64,000 nucleotides of DNA from the NCBI GenBank assembly GCA_965199235.1, contig CBDAQU010000002.1, forward strand, positions 2,294,001 to 2,358,000, written 5' to 3'. Shown piece by piece: positions 32,070-40,337 of the stretch. Within the stretch, counting starts at the first letter, position 1. Each line of letters starts with the position of its first letter. Below the pieces are notes generated by a model, which was not told the DNA's origin, ran no database searches, and saw only the letters and a list, made by a program, of their open reading frames with translations. Both the position numbers and the translations under genes were made by a program. The DNA is from BOG-908 sp965199235 (GTDB lineage: Bacteria > Pseudomonadota > Alphaproteobacteria > Acetobacterales > Acetobacteraceae).

Positions 32070-33251
32070 ATGCCCCGCCCGACGCGCGAGACCTTCGCGC
32101 CCCCCGTCCTGATCACCCAGACATCTGCCCTGGCGTCGCTCTGCGAGCGCCTGGCCGCCGAAACGTACGTCACGGTCGACACCGAGTTCATGCGGGAGCG
32201 CACCTACTGGCCGGAGCTGTGCGTGGTGCAGCTGGGCGGGGCGAACGACGTGGCGGTGGTCGATGCGCTGGCGCCCGGCCTGGACCTCGCATCGCTCGGC
32301 CGGTTGCTGGCCGACACCAACGTCGTGAAAGTGTTCCACGCGGCCCGCCAGGACGTGGAGATTTTCTTGCAGCTGTTCGGCGCGGTGCCGGTGCCGCTGT
32401 TCGACACCCAGGTTGCCGCGATGGTCGCAGGTTTCGGCGACCAGGTGGGCTATGACAGCCTGGTGGCCGGGCTGGCGGGCGGGCAGATCGACAAGGCGCA
32501 CCGGTTTTCCGATTGGTCGGCCAGGCCGCTCAGCCAGGCCCAGCTCACCTATGCCGCGGCCGACGTGACCCATCTGCGCACGGTCTACGAGCGGCTGACG
32601 GATAGGCTGGAGCGCGAGGGGCGGCTCGCCTGGGTGGGCGAGGAGATGGCCGTGCTGGCAGAGCCTGCCACCTACCGTCCGGACCCGGACACGATGTGGG
32701 AGCGCCTGCGTCCGCGCACCACCAACCGGCGCATGCTGGCCGCCCTGCGCGCCGCTGCTGCCTGGCGCGAGCGGGAGGTGCAGCGCATCAACATCCCGCG
32801 CCAGCGCCTGGTGCGCGACGAGAGCCTGCTGGAGATCGCAGCGACCATGCCGGACAGCGCAGAGGCGCTCGGGCGGATACGCGGCGTGTCGCGCGGCTTC
32901 GCCGAAGGCGCGACCGGCCAGTCCCTCATCGCGGCGCTCGCAGGATCGGCCGCCTTGCCGGAGGACGCCCTGCCGGAGGCCAAGGCGGCGCGTGAGGGCG
33001 CCCGCCCGTCGCCCGCGCTGGTGGCGCTGCTGAAGGTGCTGCTGGCCGAAAAGGCGGAGAGCCACGACGTGGCGCCCAAGCTGCTCGCCTCGTCGGACGA
33101 CATCGACCGCCTGGCGAGCGAGGAGGCGCCGGACGTGCCGGCCCTGCACGGGTGGCGCCTGGGCGTGTTCGGCGAGGACGCGCTGGCGCTCAAGCAGGGG
33201 CGCATCGCGCTCGGGGTCGCAGGCAAGCGGATCAGGTTGATCCATTCGTGA
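32070..33251 (+). CDS. rnd: Ribonuclease D
   Basis: A 393-residue 3'-5' exoribonuclease for tRNA 3' maturation. The DEDDy domain has Asp37/Glu39 in VTVDTEFMRERTYWP, Asp95 in HAARQDVEIF, and Tyr161/Asp165 in TYAAADVTHL. An HRDC domain follows (about 205-290, with AAAAWREREVQRINIPRQRL and LLEIAATMP), then a second helical HRDC-like C-terminal part. It starts at ATG 32070 and is divergent from aspS. A second, shorter RNase D-like protein is encoded at 8367-9023. Confidence 0.95.
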   Translation: MPRPTRETFAPPVLITQTSALASLCERLAAETYVTVDTEFMRERTYWPELCVVQLGGANDVAVVDALAPGLDLASLGRLLADTNVVKVFHAARQDVEIFLQLFGAVPVPLFDTQVAAMVAGFGDQVGYDSLVAGLAGGQIDKAHRFSDWSARPLSQAQLTYAAADVTHLRTVYERLTDRLEREGRLAWVGEEMAVLAEPATYRPDPDTMWERLRPRTTNRRMLAALRAAAAWREREVQRINIPRQRLVRDESLLEIAATMPDSAEALGRIRGVSRGFAEGATGQSLIAALAGSAALPEDALPEAKAAREGARPSPALVALLKVLLAEKAESHDVAPKLLASSDDIDRLASEEAPDVPALHGWRLGVFGEDALALKQGRIALGVAGKRIRLIHS

Positions 33252-33287
33252 CGCCGCGTGTGCCGGCCTCCAGGACCGCGCGCAGTC

Positions 33288-34025
33288 TCAGTTGGTGAAC
33301 CTGACCTCCACGGGCGCCGCGCCGTCGAACAGTGCCACCGACCTGCCGCCCGGCTTGCAGGTGGTCTTGCCGGTCCAGGACCCGCAGGTCACCACCTGCC
33401 CGGCGCGCAAGCCCCCTGCCCAGGCGGCCCCCTCGTTGGCGAGCCAGACGATCAGCCGGAGCATGCCGCCGGCAGGGTTGCCCGTCGCCACCCTGTCGGG
33501 CTGGCCGGTGACGGTCTGGCGGACGGACATCCGGCTGAAATCGATCTGTCGCCATTCCCCGATCGGCTCGCCGACGAGGTAGGCGCCGGTCTGGATGAAG
33601 TCGGCCAGCAGGGCGATCGGGCCTACCGCGTCCGGCGCCGCGTAGCGCGATTGCAGGACCTCGATTCCGGGATGGCAGCTCGCGATGGCGTCCAGCACCT
33701 CGTCGTCGCCATAGGGCTTGCTGCGGGACGGCAGGTTGGCGTGCAGGCGGAAGCAGATCTCGGACTCGACCTCGCGCTGGGTGAACAGGCGCGTGTTCAG
33801 CGTCTGCGGCGCCTCCATCAGGCCGCTGGCGGGCATCGGCGCGCAGGCGATGGGTGCGTCCGGACCGGCGGCGCCAACCTTCCAGCCGCCGATCTGGCCC
33901 AGATGCGCCATCACCAGACGCTGCACGCGGTAGGCCTGCGCCGCATCCACCGGCAGCACGTCGGCCGGCGCCTGGTCGCCGTGCCGCGCATCCAGCAGCA
34001 TCCTGGCCAGTATGTCGTCGTCCAT
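33288..34025 (-). CDS. 2-keto-4-pentenoate hydratase-like protein (FAH superfamily)
   Basis: A 245-residue protein with the MhpD/hydratase layout: an N-terminal helix pair (LLDARHGDQAPADVLPVDAAQAYRVQ region, about 10-38), GGWKVGAA, the acidic metal-binding pair in EVESEICFRL, and HPGIEVLQSRY. Near the end, VTCGSWTGKTTCKPGG replaces the usual glycine-rich GSLTG segment. It probably hydrates or decarboxylates a 2-oxo acid from aromatic ring cleavage, but no pathway genes are nearby, so the substrate is open. The ribosome-binding site GAGGAGGG is strong. It is convergent to rnd and divergent from ribF. Confidence 0.85.
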   Translation of the reverse strand: MDDDILARMLLDARHGDQAPADVLPVDAAQAYRVQRLVMAHLGQIGGWKVGAAGPDAPIACAPMPASGLMEAPQTLNTRLFTQREVESEICFRLHANLPSRSKPYGDDEVLDAIASCHPGIEVLQSRYAAPDAVGPIALLADFIQTGAYLVGEPIGEWRQIDFSRMSVRQTVTGQPDRVATGNPAGGMLRLIVWLANEGAAWAGGLRAGQVVTCGSWTGKTTCKPGGRSVALFDGAAPVEVRFTN

Positions 34026-34221
34026 GTTCCCTCCTCGTCAGGATGCTTGCCGCTTTGCCGTCGGTCTTGAACCGACAGGCGAACCGTCGGCAGACCACCG
34101 AAGGCCATTCAGCCCCAAGACACCATCGCCGAGATAGGAGCACCAGGGAACACGTTCTGGATTGCAACCGGCTTCTCGTGCTGTTTGCGTTGGCGCCCGC
34201 CATGACCGACAAGGCGGCCCC

Positions 34222-35148
34222 ATGCAGCTCTACACCGACTGGGCCCGGCTGCCCGACGACGCGCGCGGCGCCACCGTCGCGCTCGGCAATTTCGACGGCG
34301 TGCATCTGGGCCACGCCCACCTGGTGCGCGCGGCCCATGCCGCGCGGCCGGACCTGCCCTTGGCGGTGCTGACGTTCGAGCCGCACCCGCGCGAGCTGTT
34401 CCGGCCGGACGACCCGCCGTTGCGGCTGACACTGTCTGCCGAGCGCGCGTCGGCACTCGGGGCACTCGGCGTCAAGCGCATCTACGAGGTGGCGTTCGAT
34501 GAGGCGTTTTCCTGGCTGACGGGCGAGCAGTTCATCGCCGACGTGCTGTGCCGCGGGCTGGGTGCGGCCCACCTGGCCTGCGGGCCGGACTTCGCGTTCG
34601 GGCACCGGCGCAGCGGCGGCGTGCCGCTGCTGGCCGAACGCGCAGAGCAATCCGGCATGGGGCTGACCATCGTGCCGCCGCTGGCCGATTCGCGCGGCCC
34701 GATTTCGTCCACCCGCATACGCCGGGTGCTGCAGGACGGCTACCCAGAGCGCGCCACCGCCGATCTCGGGCGGCCCTGGGCGATCAGCGGGGTGGTGGCG
34801 CATGGCGACAAGCGCGGCCGCACCATCGGGTACCCCACCGCCAACGTGCCGCTCGGCCGGCATTTGGAGCCTGCGCGCGGCGTGTATGCGGTGGTGGTGC
34901 GGCTGGCGGACGGCAGCGAGCATCCGGGGGTGGCCAACATAGGCAGGCGGCCGACGGTCAGCGACGGCGTGGAAAGCCGGCTGGAGGTCCACCTGTTCGA
35001 GTTCGACGGCGACCTCTACGGTCAGCACATCTCGGTGGCGCTGCACGGCTACCTGCGCGCCGAGCAGAAGTTTCCCAGTTTCGAGGCGCTTCGTAGCCAG
35101 ATCGTTGCGGATGCCCAGGCGGCCCGGGATATGTTGAGAGCTCGATGA
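34222..35148 (+). CDS. ribF: Bifunctional riboflavin kinase / FAD synthetase
   Basis: Makes FMN and then FAD from riboflavin. At 308 residues, the N-terminal nucleotidyltransferase has GNFDGVHLGH (22-31), TFEPHPRELF, and ISSTRIRRVLQDG (161-173). The C-terminal flavokinase has HGDKRGRTIGYPTAN (194-208) and LEVHLFEFDGDLYGQ. The ATG at 34222 has AAGGCGG upstream. The stop overlaps the ileS ATG (ATGA). The order ribF-ileS-lspA is widely conserved. No FMN riboswitch pattern was found in the 196-base upstream gap. Confidence 0.96.
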   Translation: MQLYTDWARLPDDARGATVALGNFDGVHLGHAHLVRAAHAARPDLPLAVLTFEPHPRELFRPDDPPLRLTLSAERASALGALGVKRIYEVAFDEAFSWLTGEQFIADVLCRGLGAAHLACGPDFAFGHRRSGGVPLLAERAEQSGMGLTIVPPLADSRGPISSTRIRRVLQDGYPERATADLGRPWAISGVVAHGDKRGRTIGYPTANVPLGRHLEPARGVYAVVVRLADGSEHPGVANIGRRPTVSDGVESRLEVHLFEFDGDLYGQHISVALHGYLRAEQKFPSFEALRSQIVADAQAARDMLRAR

Positions 35149-37922
35149 CCCAAGACTACCGTGATACGGTGTTCCTGCCGGCCACCTCGTTTCCGATGCG
35201 TGGCGACCTGCCCAGGCGCGAGCCGGCGATGCTGGCGCGCTGGGCGGCGATGGACCTCTACGGCCGGATCAGGGCGCAGTCCGAGGGCCGGCAAAAATTC
35301 ATCCTGCATGACGGGCCGCCCTACGCCAACGGCAACATCCATATCGGCCATGCGATGCAGAAGACGCTGAAGGACGTGGTCAACCGCGCCCATCAGATGG
35401 CCGGCTACGACGCCTATTTCGTGCCCGGCTGGGATTGCCACGGCCTGCCGATCGAGTGGCAGATCGAGGAAAAATACCGCAAGGCAGGCCGCGACAAGGA
35501 TGCGGTTCCGCTGCTGGATTTCCGCGCGGAGTGCCGCGCGCATGCGCAGCACTGGCTGGACGTGCAGGCCGGCGAGTTCAAGCGGCTCGGCGTGTTCGGC
35601 GACTGGGCAAACCGATACGCCACCATGGATTTCTCCGCCGAGGCGACGATCGTGTCGGAGATCCACAGCTTCGCGATGAGCGGGGCGATGTATCGCGGCC
35701 TGCGTCCGGTGCTATGGAGCGTGGTGGAAAAGACCGCACTGGCCGAAGCCGAGGTGGAGTACGCCGACCATACCAGCACAACGATCTGGGTGCGGTATCC
35801 GGTCGTGCGCTCGCCGGTCGAGGCGTTGCGGAACGCCGGCGTGGTGATCTGGACGACGACGCCCTGGACCATGCCGGGCAGCCGCGCCATCGCCTATGGC
35901 GACGCGATCGATTACGCGCTGGTCAGGGTGGATGCGGTTGCCGGCGACGCGCTGGTCGACGTCGGCGACCAGCTGCTTGTCGCGTTCGCGTTGCTGGACG
36001 CGTTCGTCAAGGACGCCGGCATCATGGCGCACCATGCGGTGCACGTGTTTCACGGCAGCGAGCTTGCTGGCACGGTGGTAGCCCATCCCTGGCGCGGTCA
36101 GGGCTACGACTTCGACATGCCGCTGCTGGCCGGCGATTTCGTCACCACCGAGCAGGGCACCGGCTTCGTGCACATGGCGCCGGCGCATGGGGAGGACGAT
36201 TTCGCGCTGTGCCGCGCGCACGGGATCGGCGTGCCGGAGACGGTGGCCGATGACGGCGCGTATTTCCCGTGGGTGCCGCTGCTGGCCGGCGTGCACGTGT
36301 TCCGCGCCGCAAAGCCCGTCTGCGCGGCGCTCGCCGAGGCGGGCGCGCTCGTCAAGCAGGGCACACTGGTCCACTCCTACCCGCATAGCTGGCGGTCCAA
36401 GGCGCCGCTGATCTTCCGCGCCACCCCGCAATGGTTCATCCGCATGGATGGCGGCGAGGCGATCCGCGCGCGTGCGCTGGACGCGATCGCGCAAACGCCC
36501 TTCGTGCCCGAGGCGGGACGCAACCGACTGTCCAGCATGGTCGCCAACAGGCCCGACTGGTGCATCAGCCGGCAGCGCGCCTGGGGCGTGCCGATCGCGG
36601 TGTTCGTCGAAAAGCGCACGGGGGAGTTGCTCCGTGACCCGGACGTGATGGCGCGCATACGAGAGGTTTTCGAAACCGAGGGCGCCGATGCGTGGTGGGC
36701 GTCCCCACCCTCGCGCTTTCTCGGCAACGGCTACGATGCCGACGAGTACGAGCAGGTGCGCGACATCGTCGACGTGTGGTTCGAGTCAGGCTGCACCAAC
36801 GTGTTCACCCTGATCGACCGCGGGCTGCCCTGGCCCGCCGACCTGTACCTGGAAGGGTCCGACCAGCATCGCGGCTGGTTCCAGTCCTCCCTGCTCGAAG
36901 GAATCGGCGCGCGCGGCAGAGCGCCGTTCCGCGCGGTGCTGACGCACGGCTTCACGCTGGACGAGCAGGGCCGCAAGATGAGCAAGTCGGTCGGCAACGT
37001 GATCGCCCCGCAGAAGGTGACCGACGAGTACGGCGCCGACATCCTGCGCCTGTGGGTGATGAACAGCGACGTCACCGAGGATCAACGCATCGGCCGCGAA
37101 ATCCTCAAGCAGCAGGCGGAGCTCTACCGCCGGCTGCGCAACACGCTGCGCTGGCTGCTGGGCGCGCTCGACGGCTGGAGCGAGGACGAGCGCGTGGCAT
37201 CAGCAGACATGCCGCTGCTGGAACGCTACATCCTGCAACGGCTTGCCGATATCGACCGGCGCGTCCGTCAAGCTGTGCAGGACCACAACTGGACCGGCGT
37301 CTATCCAGAACTGCACGCGTTCTGCAGCGCCGACCTCAGCGCGTTCTACTTCGACATCCGCAAGGACGCGCTGTATTGCGACCGGCCGGACCAGAAGCGG
37401 CGCAGGGCCTGCCGAACCGTGCTCGACTTGCTGCATCGCTGCCTCTGCACCTGGCTTGCTCCGGTTCTCTGCTTCACCGCCGAAGAAGCATGGATTGCTC
37501 GCTTTGGCGAAGCATCCAGCATTCACCTACAGACTTTTGTGGACTTGCCGACGGTGGAGGGCGACAACGGCGTGCTTTCGCAAATGAATGTATTGCGCGA
37601 GAGACGGGCCGACATAACGGTCGCCGTTGAAGGATTGCGTCAGCAGGGTGTCGTCGGATCGTCGCTTGGCGCGGCGGTCCGTTTGCCAACCTCCGTGTTC
37701 AAGCCGAACGATCCGGACTTTTGGGCGGAGTTGGCGATCGTCTCGACTGTGGAATTCGTGGATGGCGCATCGCCTGTAGAAGCCCGACAGGCTGCAGGCT
37801 GCAAATGCGCCCGCTGCTGGCGCGTTCTCCCCGAAGTCGGCACCCATCCCGCCCACCCGACGCTGTGCGACCGCTGCACCGATGCCGTCGAGAGCGGTCT
37901 CGTCCGGAAGGCGGCCGCGTGA
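35145..37922 (+). CDS. ileS: Isoleucyl-tRNA synthetase
   Basis: Class I synthetase of 925 residues. HIGH is at 66-69 (NGNIHIGHAMQ) and KMSKS at 611-615 (GRKMSKSVGN). The large CP1 editing domain lies between, with WTTTPWTMPGSRAI and the TEQGTGFVHMAPAHGEDDF hydrolysis loop. The C-terminal anticodon-binding region ends in a four-Cys zinc site (CKCARCW and CDRC). Start and stop overlap ribF and lspA by 4 bases each, indicating one coupled operon. The stretch around 37480-37770 looks less GC-rich than the rest of the gene. Confidence 0.97.
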   Translation: MTQDYRDTVFLPATSFPMRGDLPRREPAMLARWAAMDLYGRIRAQSEGRQKFILHDGPPYANGNIHIGHAMQKTLKDVVNRAHQMAGYDAYFVPGWDCHGLPIEWQIEEKYRKAGRDKDAVPLLDFRAECRAHAQHWLDVQAGEFKRLGVFGDWANRYATMDFSAEATIVSEIHSFAMSGAMYRGLRPVLWSVVEKTALAEAEVEYADHTSTTIWVRYPVVRSPVEALRNAGVVIWTTTPWTMPGSRAIAYGDAIDYALVRVDAVAGDALVDVGDQLLVAFALLDAFVKDAGIMAHHAVHVFHGSELAGTVVAHPWRGQGYDFDMPLLAGDFVTTEQGTGFVHMAPAHGEDDFALCRAHGIGVPETVADDGAYFPWVPLLAGVHVFRAAKPVCAALAEAGALVKQGTLVHSYPHSWRSKAPLIFRATPQWFIRMDGGEAIRARALDAIAQTPFVPEAGRNRLSSMVANRPDWCISRQRAWGVPIAVFVEKRTGELLRDPDVMARIREVFETEGADAWWASPPSRFLGNGYDADEYEQVRDIVDVWFESGCTNVFTLIDRGLPWPADLYLEGSDQHRGWFQSSLLEGIGARGRAPFRAVLTHGFTLDEQGRKMSKSVGNVIAPQKVTDEYGADILRLWVMNSDVTEDQRIGREILKQQAELYRRLRNTLRWLLGALDGWSEDERVASADMPLLERYILQRLADIDRRVRQAVQDHNWTGVYPELHAFCSADLSAFYFDIRKDALYCDRPDQKRRRACRTVLDLLHRCLCTWLAPVLCFTAEEAWIARFGEASSIHLQTFVDLPTVEGDNGVLSQMNVLRERRADITVAVEGLRQQGVVGSSLGAAVRLPTSVFKPNDPDFWAELAIVSTVEFVDGASPVEARQAAGCKCARCWRVLPEVGTHPAHPTLCDRCTDAVESGLVRKAAA

Positions 37923-38440
37923 CCCAGCGCGCCCGCCTGATGGCCGGCCTCGTCCTCGCCGCCGCCGTGCTCATCGCCGACCAGCTCTCAAAACAGTGGA
38001 TCCTGCACGGGCTCGACCTGCCGATGCGCGGCGACGTGCCGATCATTCCTCCCCTGCTCGATTTCGCCATGGTGTGGAACCACGGCGTCACCTTCGGCCT
38101 GCTGCAGGCGGGCCGCGGCGCGGGTCAGATCGTGCTCGGCTGCGTCGCAATCGCCGTGGTGGCCGGCCTGTTCGTCTGGCTGCGCCGCGCCGAAACCCTG
38201 GCCACCGCGCTGGCGCTCGGCGCGGTGGCCGGAGGGGCGCTGGGCAACGTGGCCGACCGGGCGCGCTTCGGCATGGTGGTCGATTTCGTTCACGTGCACT
38301 GGGCCGGTTTCGATCCGTTCCCCTTCGTGTTCAACCTGGGCGACAGCGCCATCGTGCTCGGCGTCGCCACACTGCTGCTGGAAAGCCTGTTGCCGGGCGC
38401 GCGCGCGGCCCGCTTGCAGCCCCCTCCGCCGAACGCGTAA
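37919..38440 (+). CDS. lspA: Lipoprotein signal peptidase II
   Basis: Inner-membrane aspartic protease that cleaves prolipoprotein signal peptides. The 173-residue product has four membrane helices and the two catalytic aspartates, Asp113 in GNVADRARFG and Asp142 in FNLGDSAI, plus the ADQLSKQW and NHGVTFG signatures. The GTG at 37919 overlaps the ileS stop; ATG 37940 is an alternative. The neighbouring genes at 38484 and 22212 encode lipoproteins that would be its substrates. Confidence 0.94.
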   Translation: MTQRARLMAGLVLAAAVLIADQLSKQWILHGLDLPMRGDVPIIPPLLDFAMVWNHGVTFGLLQAGRGAGQIVLGCVAIAVVAGLFVWLRRAETLATALALGAVAGGALGNVADRARFGMVVDFVHVHWAGFDPFPFVFNLGDSAIVLGVATLLLESLLPGARAARLQPPPPNA

Positions 38441-38483
38441 ACCCGCCCCGCTGCCGACCGGATCAACGCCCCCGAGGATCGTC

Positions 38484-39029
38484 ATGAGAACTTGCCTGCT
38501 GCTGCTCGCCACCGCCTGCCTTTGCGGCTGCAGCGACGTGGAGCGCACCTTCGGACTGACCCGCGACATCCCCGACGAGTTCACCGTGGAAACCCGCGCG
38601 CCGCTGTCCATGCCGCCCGATTACAGCCTGCGCGCGCCGCAGCCGGGCGCAGCCCGCCCGCAGGAGGTCAGCAGCCAGGCCGCCGCCGAAGCCGCCCTGT
38701 CGCCCGATGCGGCCCTGGTCGGCGCCGGCAGCCAGGCCGCCGGCCCGAAAACGGCGGGGCAGCAGGCGCTTGTGGCGGAGGCAGGGCCTGCCGCGCCGGC
38801 CGACATTCGCAAGCGGGTGGACGGCGAGGTGGCGCTGGACCGCCCCTCCGGCAGCCTGACCGACAGGCTGATGTTCTGGCAGGGCGGTTCGCCGCCAGGC
38901 ACCGTGCTCGACGCGACGGCCGAAAGCCGCCGCCTGCGCCAGAACGCGGCGCTCGGCCAGCCGGCCACCGCCGGCGACACGCCGGTCATCCAGGACAAGC
39001 CGAAATCCTCGTTCCTGGGCCTGTTCTGA
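38484..39029 (+). CDS. DUF3035 family lipoprotein
   Basis: A 181-residue lipoprotein. The signal LLLLATACLCGC contains the lipobox with Cys16. The mature part starts SDVERTFGLTRDIPDEFTV and has RAPLSMPPDYSLRAP, as is characteristic of DUF3035, then a long Ala/Gln/Pro-rich stretch and a short C-terminal PKSSFLGLF. The function is unknown. The lspA-DUF3035 pairing recurs in alphaproteobacteria and here the genes are 43 bases apart. The M16 peptidase genes that often follow are absent. Confidence 0.85.
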   Translation: MRTCLLLLATACLCGCSDVERTFGLTRDIPDEFTVETRAPLSMPPDYSLRAPQPGAARPQEVSSQAAAEAALSPDAALVGAGSQAAGPKTAGQQALVAEAGPAAPADIRKRVDGEVALDRPSGSLTDRLMFWQGGSPPGTVLDATAESRRLRQNAALGQPATAGDTPVIQDKPKSSFLGLF

Positions 39030-39038
39030 TCAGGCTCC

Positions 39039-40076
39039 ATGCAGCGTCAGGCAGCGCACGGCGGACCTCCGTTCCTGCACTGCGTCGACCTCTGCACGCA
39101 GCATGAGGTCAGGGGCTGGTCGACCGCTCCCCGACTGACCATCCTGGTCAACGACGGCCCGGTCGCGACAATCGTGCCCGACGTGCCGCGACCGGACCTT
39201 CCGGCGGCGGGCATTGCCGGCGGGCACGGCTTCACCTGCCACCTGCCCAGGCCGCTCTGGCTCGACGACGCCGTCGCCGTCGCAGGACCGGACGGCAGCA
39301 CGCACCGCGCGCAGCTCGACCCTGGCGTCGCCCGCAGGATCGCCGAGCTGACCAGCTACATCGATCCCGCACGGACGCGCGGGCTGGAGATCGGCGCGCT
39401 GGACCGGCCCCTGATCCCCAAATCGCGCTTCGCCGTCGCCTATCTCGACCAGGCGCCTCATGCCGAGCTGGTGGCGCGCTACGCCGGCCACGGCGTGGTC
39501 GAGTCCGCGCTGGTGGACCCGGACTACGTCGTCGGCGAGGGCAGCTATCTGGCAGCCACCGGCGGACGACGCTTCGGCTACGCGGTCGCCTCGCACGTCG
39601 TCGAGCACGTGCCCGACATGGTGGGCTGGCTGTGGGAGCTGTGGTCGGTGCTCGAGGACGGCGCGGTGCTGGCGCTCGCCGTGCCGCATGCCGAGCGGAT
39701 TTTTGACTCCCGGCGCAGGCTGAGCGCGATGGCGGAACTGGCCGACGCCTATTTCAGCCGGCTGGTGCGTCCCAGCCCGCGCCAGATCATCGACGCGATG
39801 ACCGGCAGCGCGCTGCATCACGGCACCGACCTCCCCGAACAGGTGTTCAAGGCCTTCCACCTTGCCAACCACTCGCGCAAGACAGGCCTCTACGCGGACA
39901 TGCACTGCAACACCTTCACGCCCGCCTCGTTCGCCGGCCTGCTCGCCGATCTGGACCGCTGCGGGCTGCTAGGCTTCGAGCTGCTGCGACTGGGCGCGAC
40001 CAGCCTGGACGACGAGTTCACCGTCCACCTCCGCCGCCGCGCCGACAAGACGTTGAGGGACGATTTGCGGCCCTGA
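39039..40076 (+). CDS. SAM-dependent methyltransferase-like protein
   Basis: A 345-residue protein. The first ~100 residues resemble a small beta domain (LTILVNDGPVATIVPD). The second part has a degenerate class I methyltransferase fold: RGLEIGALDRPLIPK (about 114-128) in place of the glycine-rich loop, YLDQAPHAELVARY, and VASHVVEHVPDMVGWLWELW, which matches the post-I and helix region of methyltransferases acting on glycans. The C-terminal LANHSRKTGLYADMHCNTFTP fits the same group. The likely target is a surface polysaccharide (inference). It starts 9 bases after DUF3035. Confidence 0.75.
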   Translation: MQRQAAHGGPPFLHCVDLCTQHEVRGWSTAPRLTILVNDGPVATIVPDVPRPDLPAAGIAGGHGFTCHLPRPLWLDDAVAVAGPDGSTHRAQLDPGVARRIAELTSYIDPARTRGLEIGALDRPLIPKSRFAVAYLDQAPHAELVARYAGHGVVESALVDPDYVVGEGSYLAATGGRRFGYAVASHVVEHVPDMVGWLWELWSVLEDGAVLALAVPHAERIFDSRRRLSAMAELADAYFSRLVRPSPRQIIDAMTGSALHHGTDLPEQVFKAFHLANHSRKTGLYADMHCNTFTPASFAGLLADLDRCGLLGFELLRLGATSLDDEFTVHLRRRADKTLRDDLRP

Positions 40077-40080
40077 TCCC

Positions 40081-40175
40081 GGCTGTCGCGGATCAAATGA
40101 ACAAAGGCTTTTTGGTCCTTTTTGCAAAAAGGACTGCTTGCTTTCACGAGTTAGACTCAGCCCCAATTGGTACAA
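40081..40175. repeat. Dispersed palindromic intergenic element, copy 2 (5'-truncated)
   Basis: From 40081 the sequence follows copy 1 (13067 onward) with few differences through about 40175, including the perfect 20-base palindrome GTCCTTTTTGCAAAAAGGAC at 40115-40134. The left third of copy 1, with its 22-base palindrome and the left arm of the long stem, is missing here. The element starts 4 bases after the methyltransferase stop, so it may act as its terminator. Confidence 0.75.
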
Positions 40176-40192
40176 AAACATCGACAGCACCA

Positions 40193-40211
40193 ACAACACG
40201 AAGAGTGTTGT
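40193..40211. terminator. Small hairpin between methyltransferase gene and mutL
   Basis: ACAACAC (40193-40199) and GTGTTGT (40205-40211) form a perfect 7-bp stem with loop GAAGA. It lies 117 bases beyond the methyltransferase stop. It could be a terminator; the remaining bases up to mutL show nothing further. Confidence 0.4.
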
Positions 40212-40337
40212 CGATGACCGCTGAATTTGGCTTGGATCCGGGTGCGCGGGCCTCCCAGTCCGGGTGCGCTTTGTGACATTGCCGCCAGTCCAGGCCGTTG
40301 GACTCCCTCCGACGTCACGCCCTATGCTGTCCGAACC

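Noticed and set aside
34026..34221. FMN riboswitch upstream of ribF
   Set aside because: No conserved FMN-element sequence or multi-stem pattern was found, and the gap is shared with a divergent gene.
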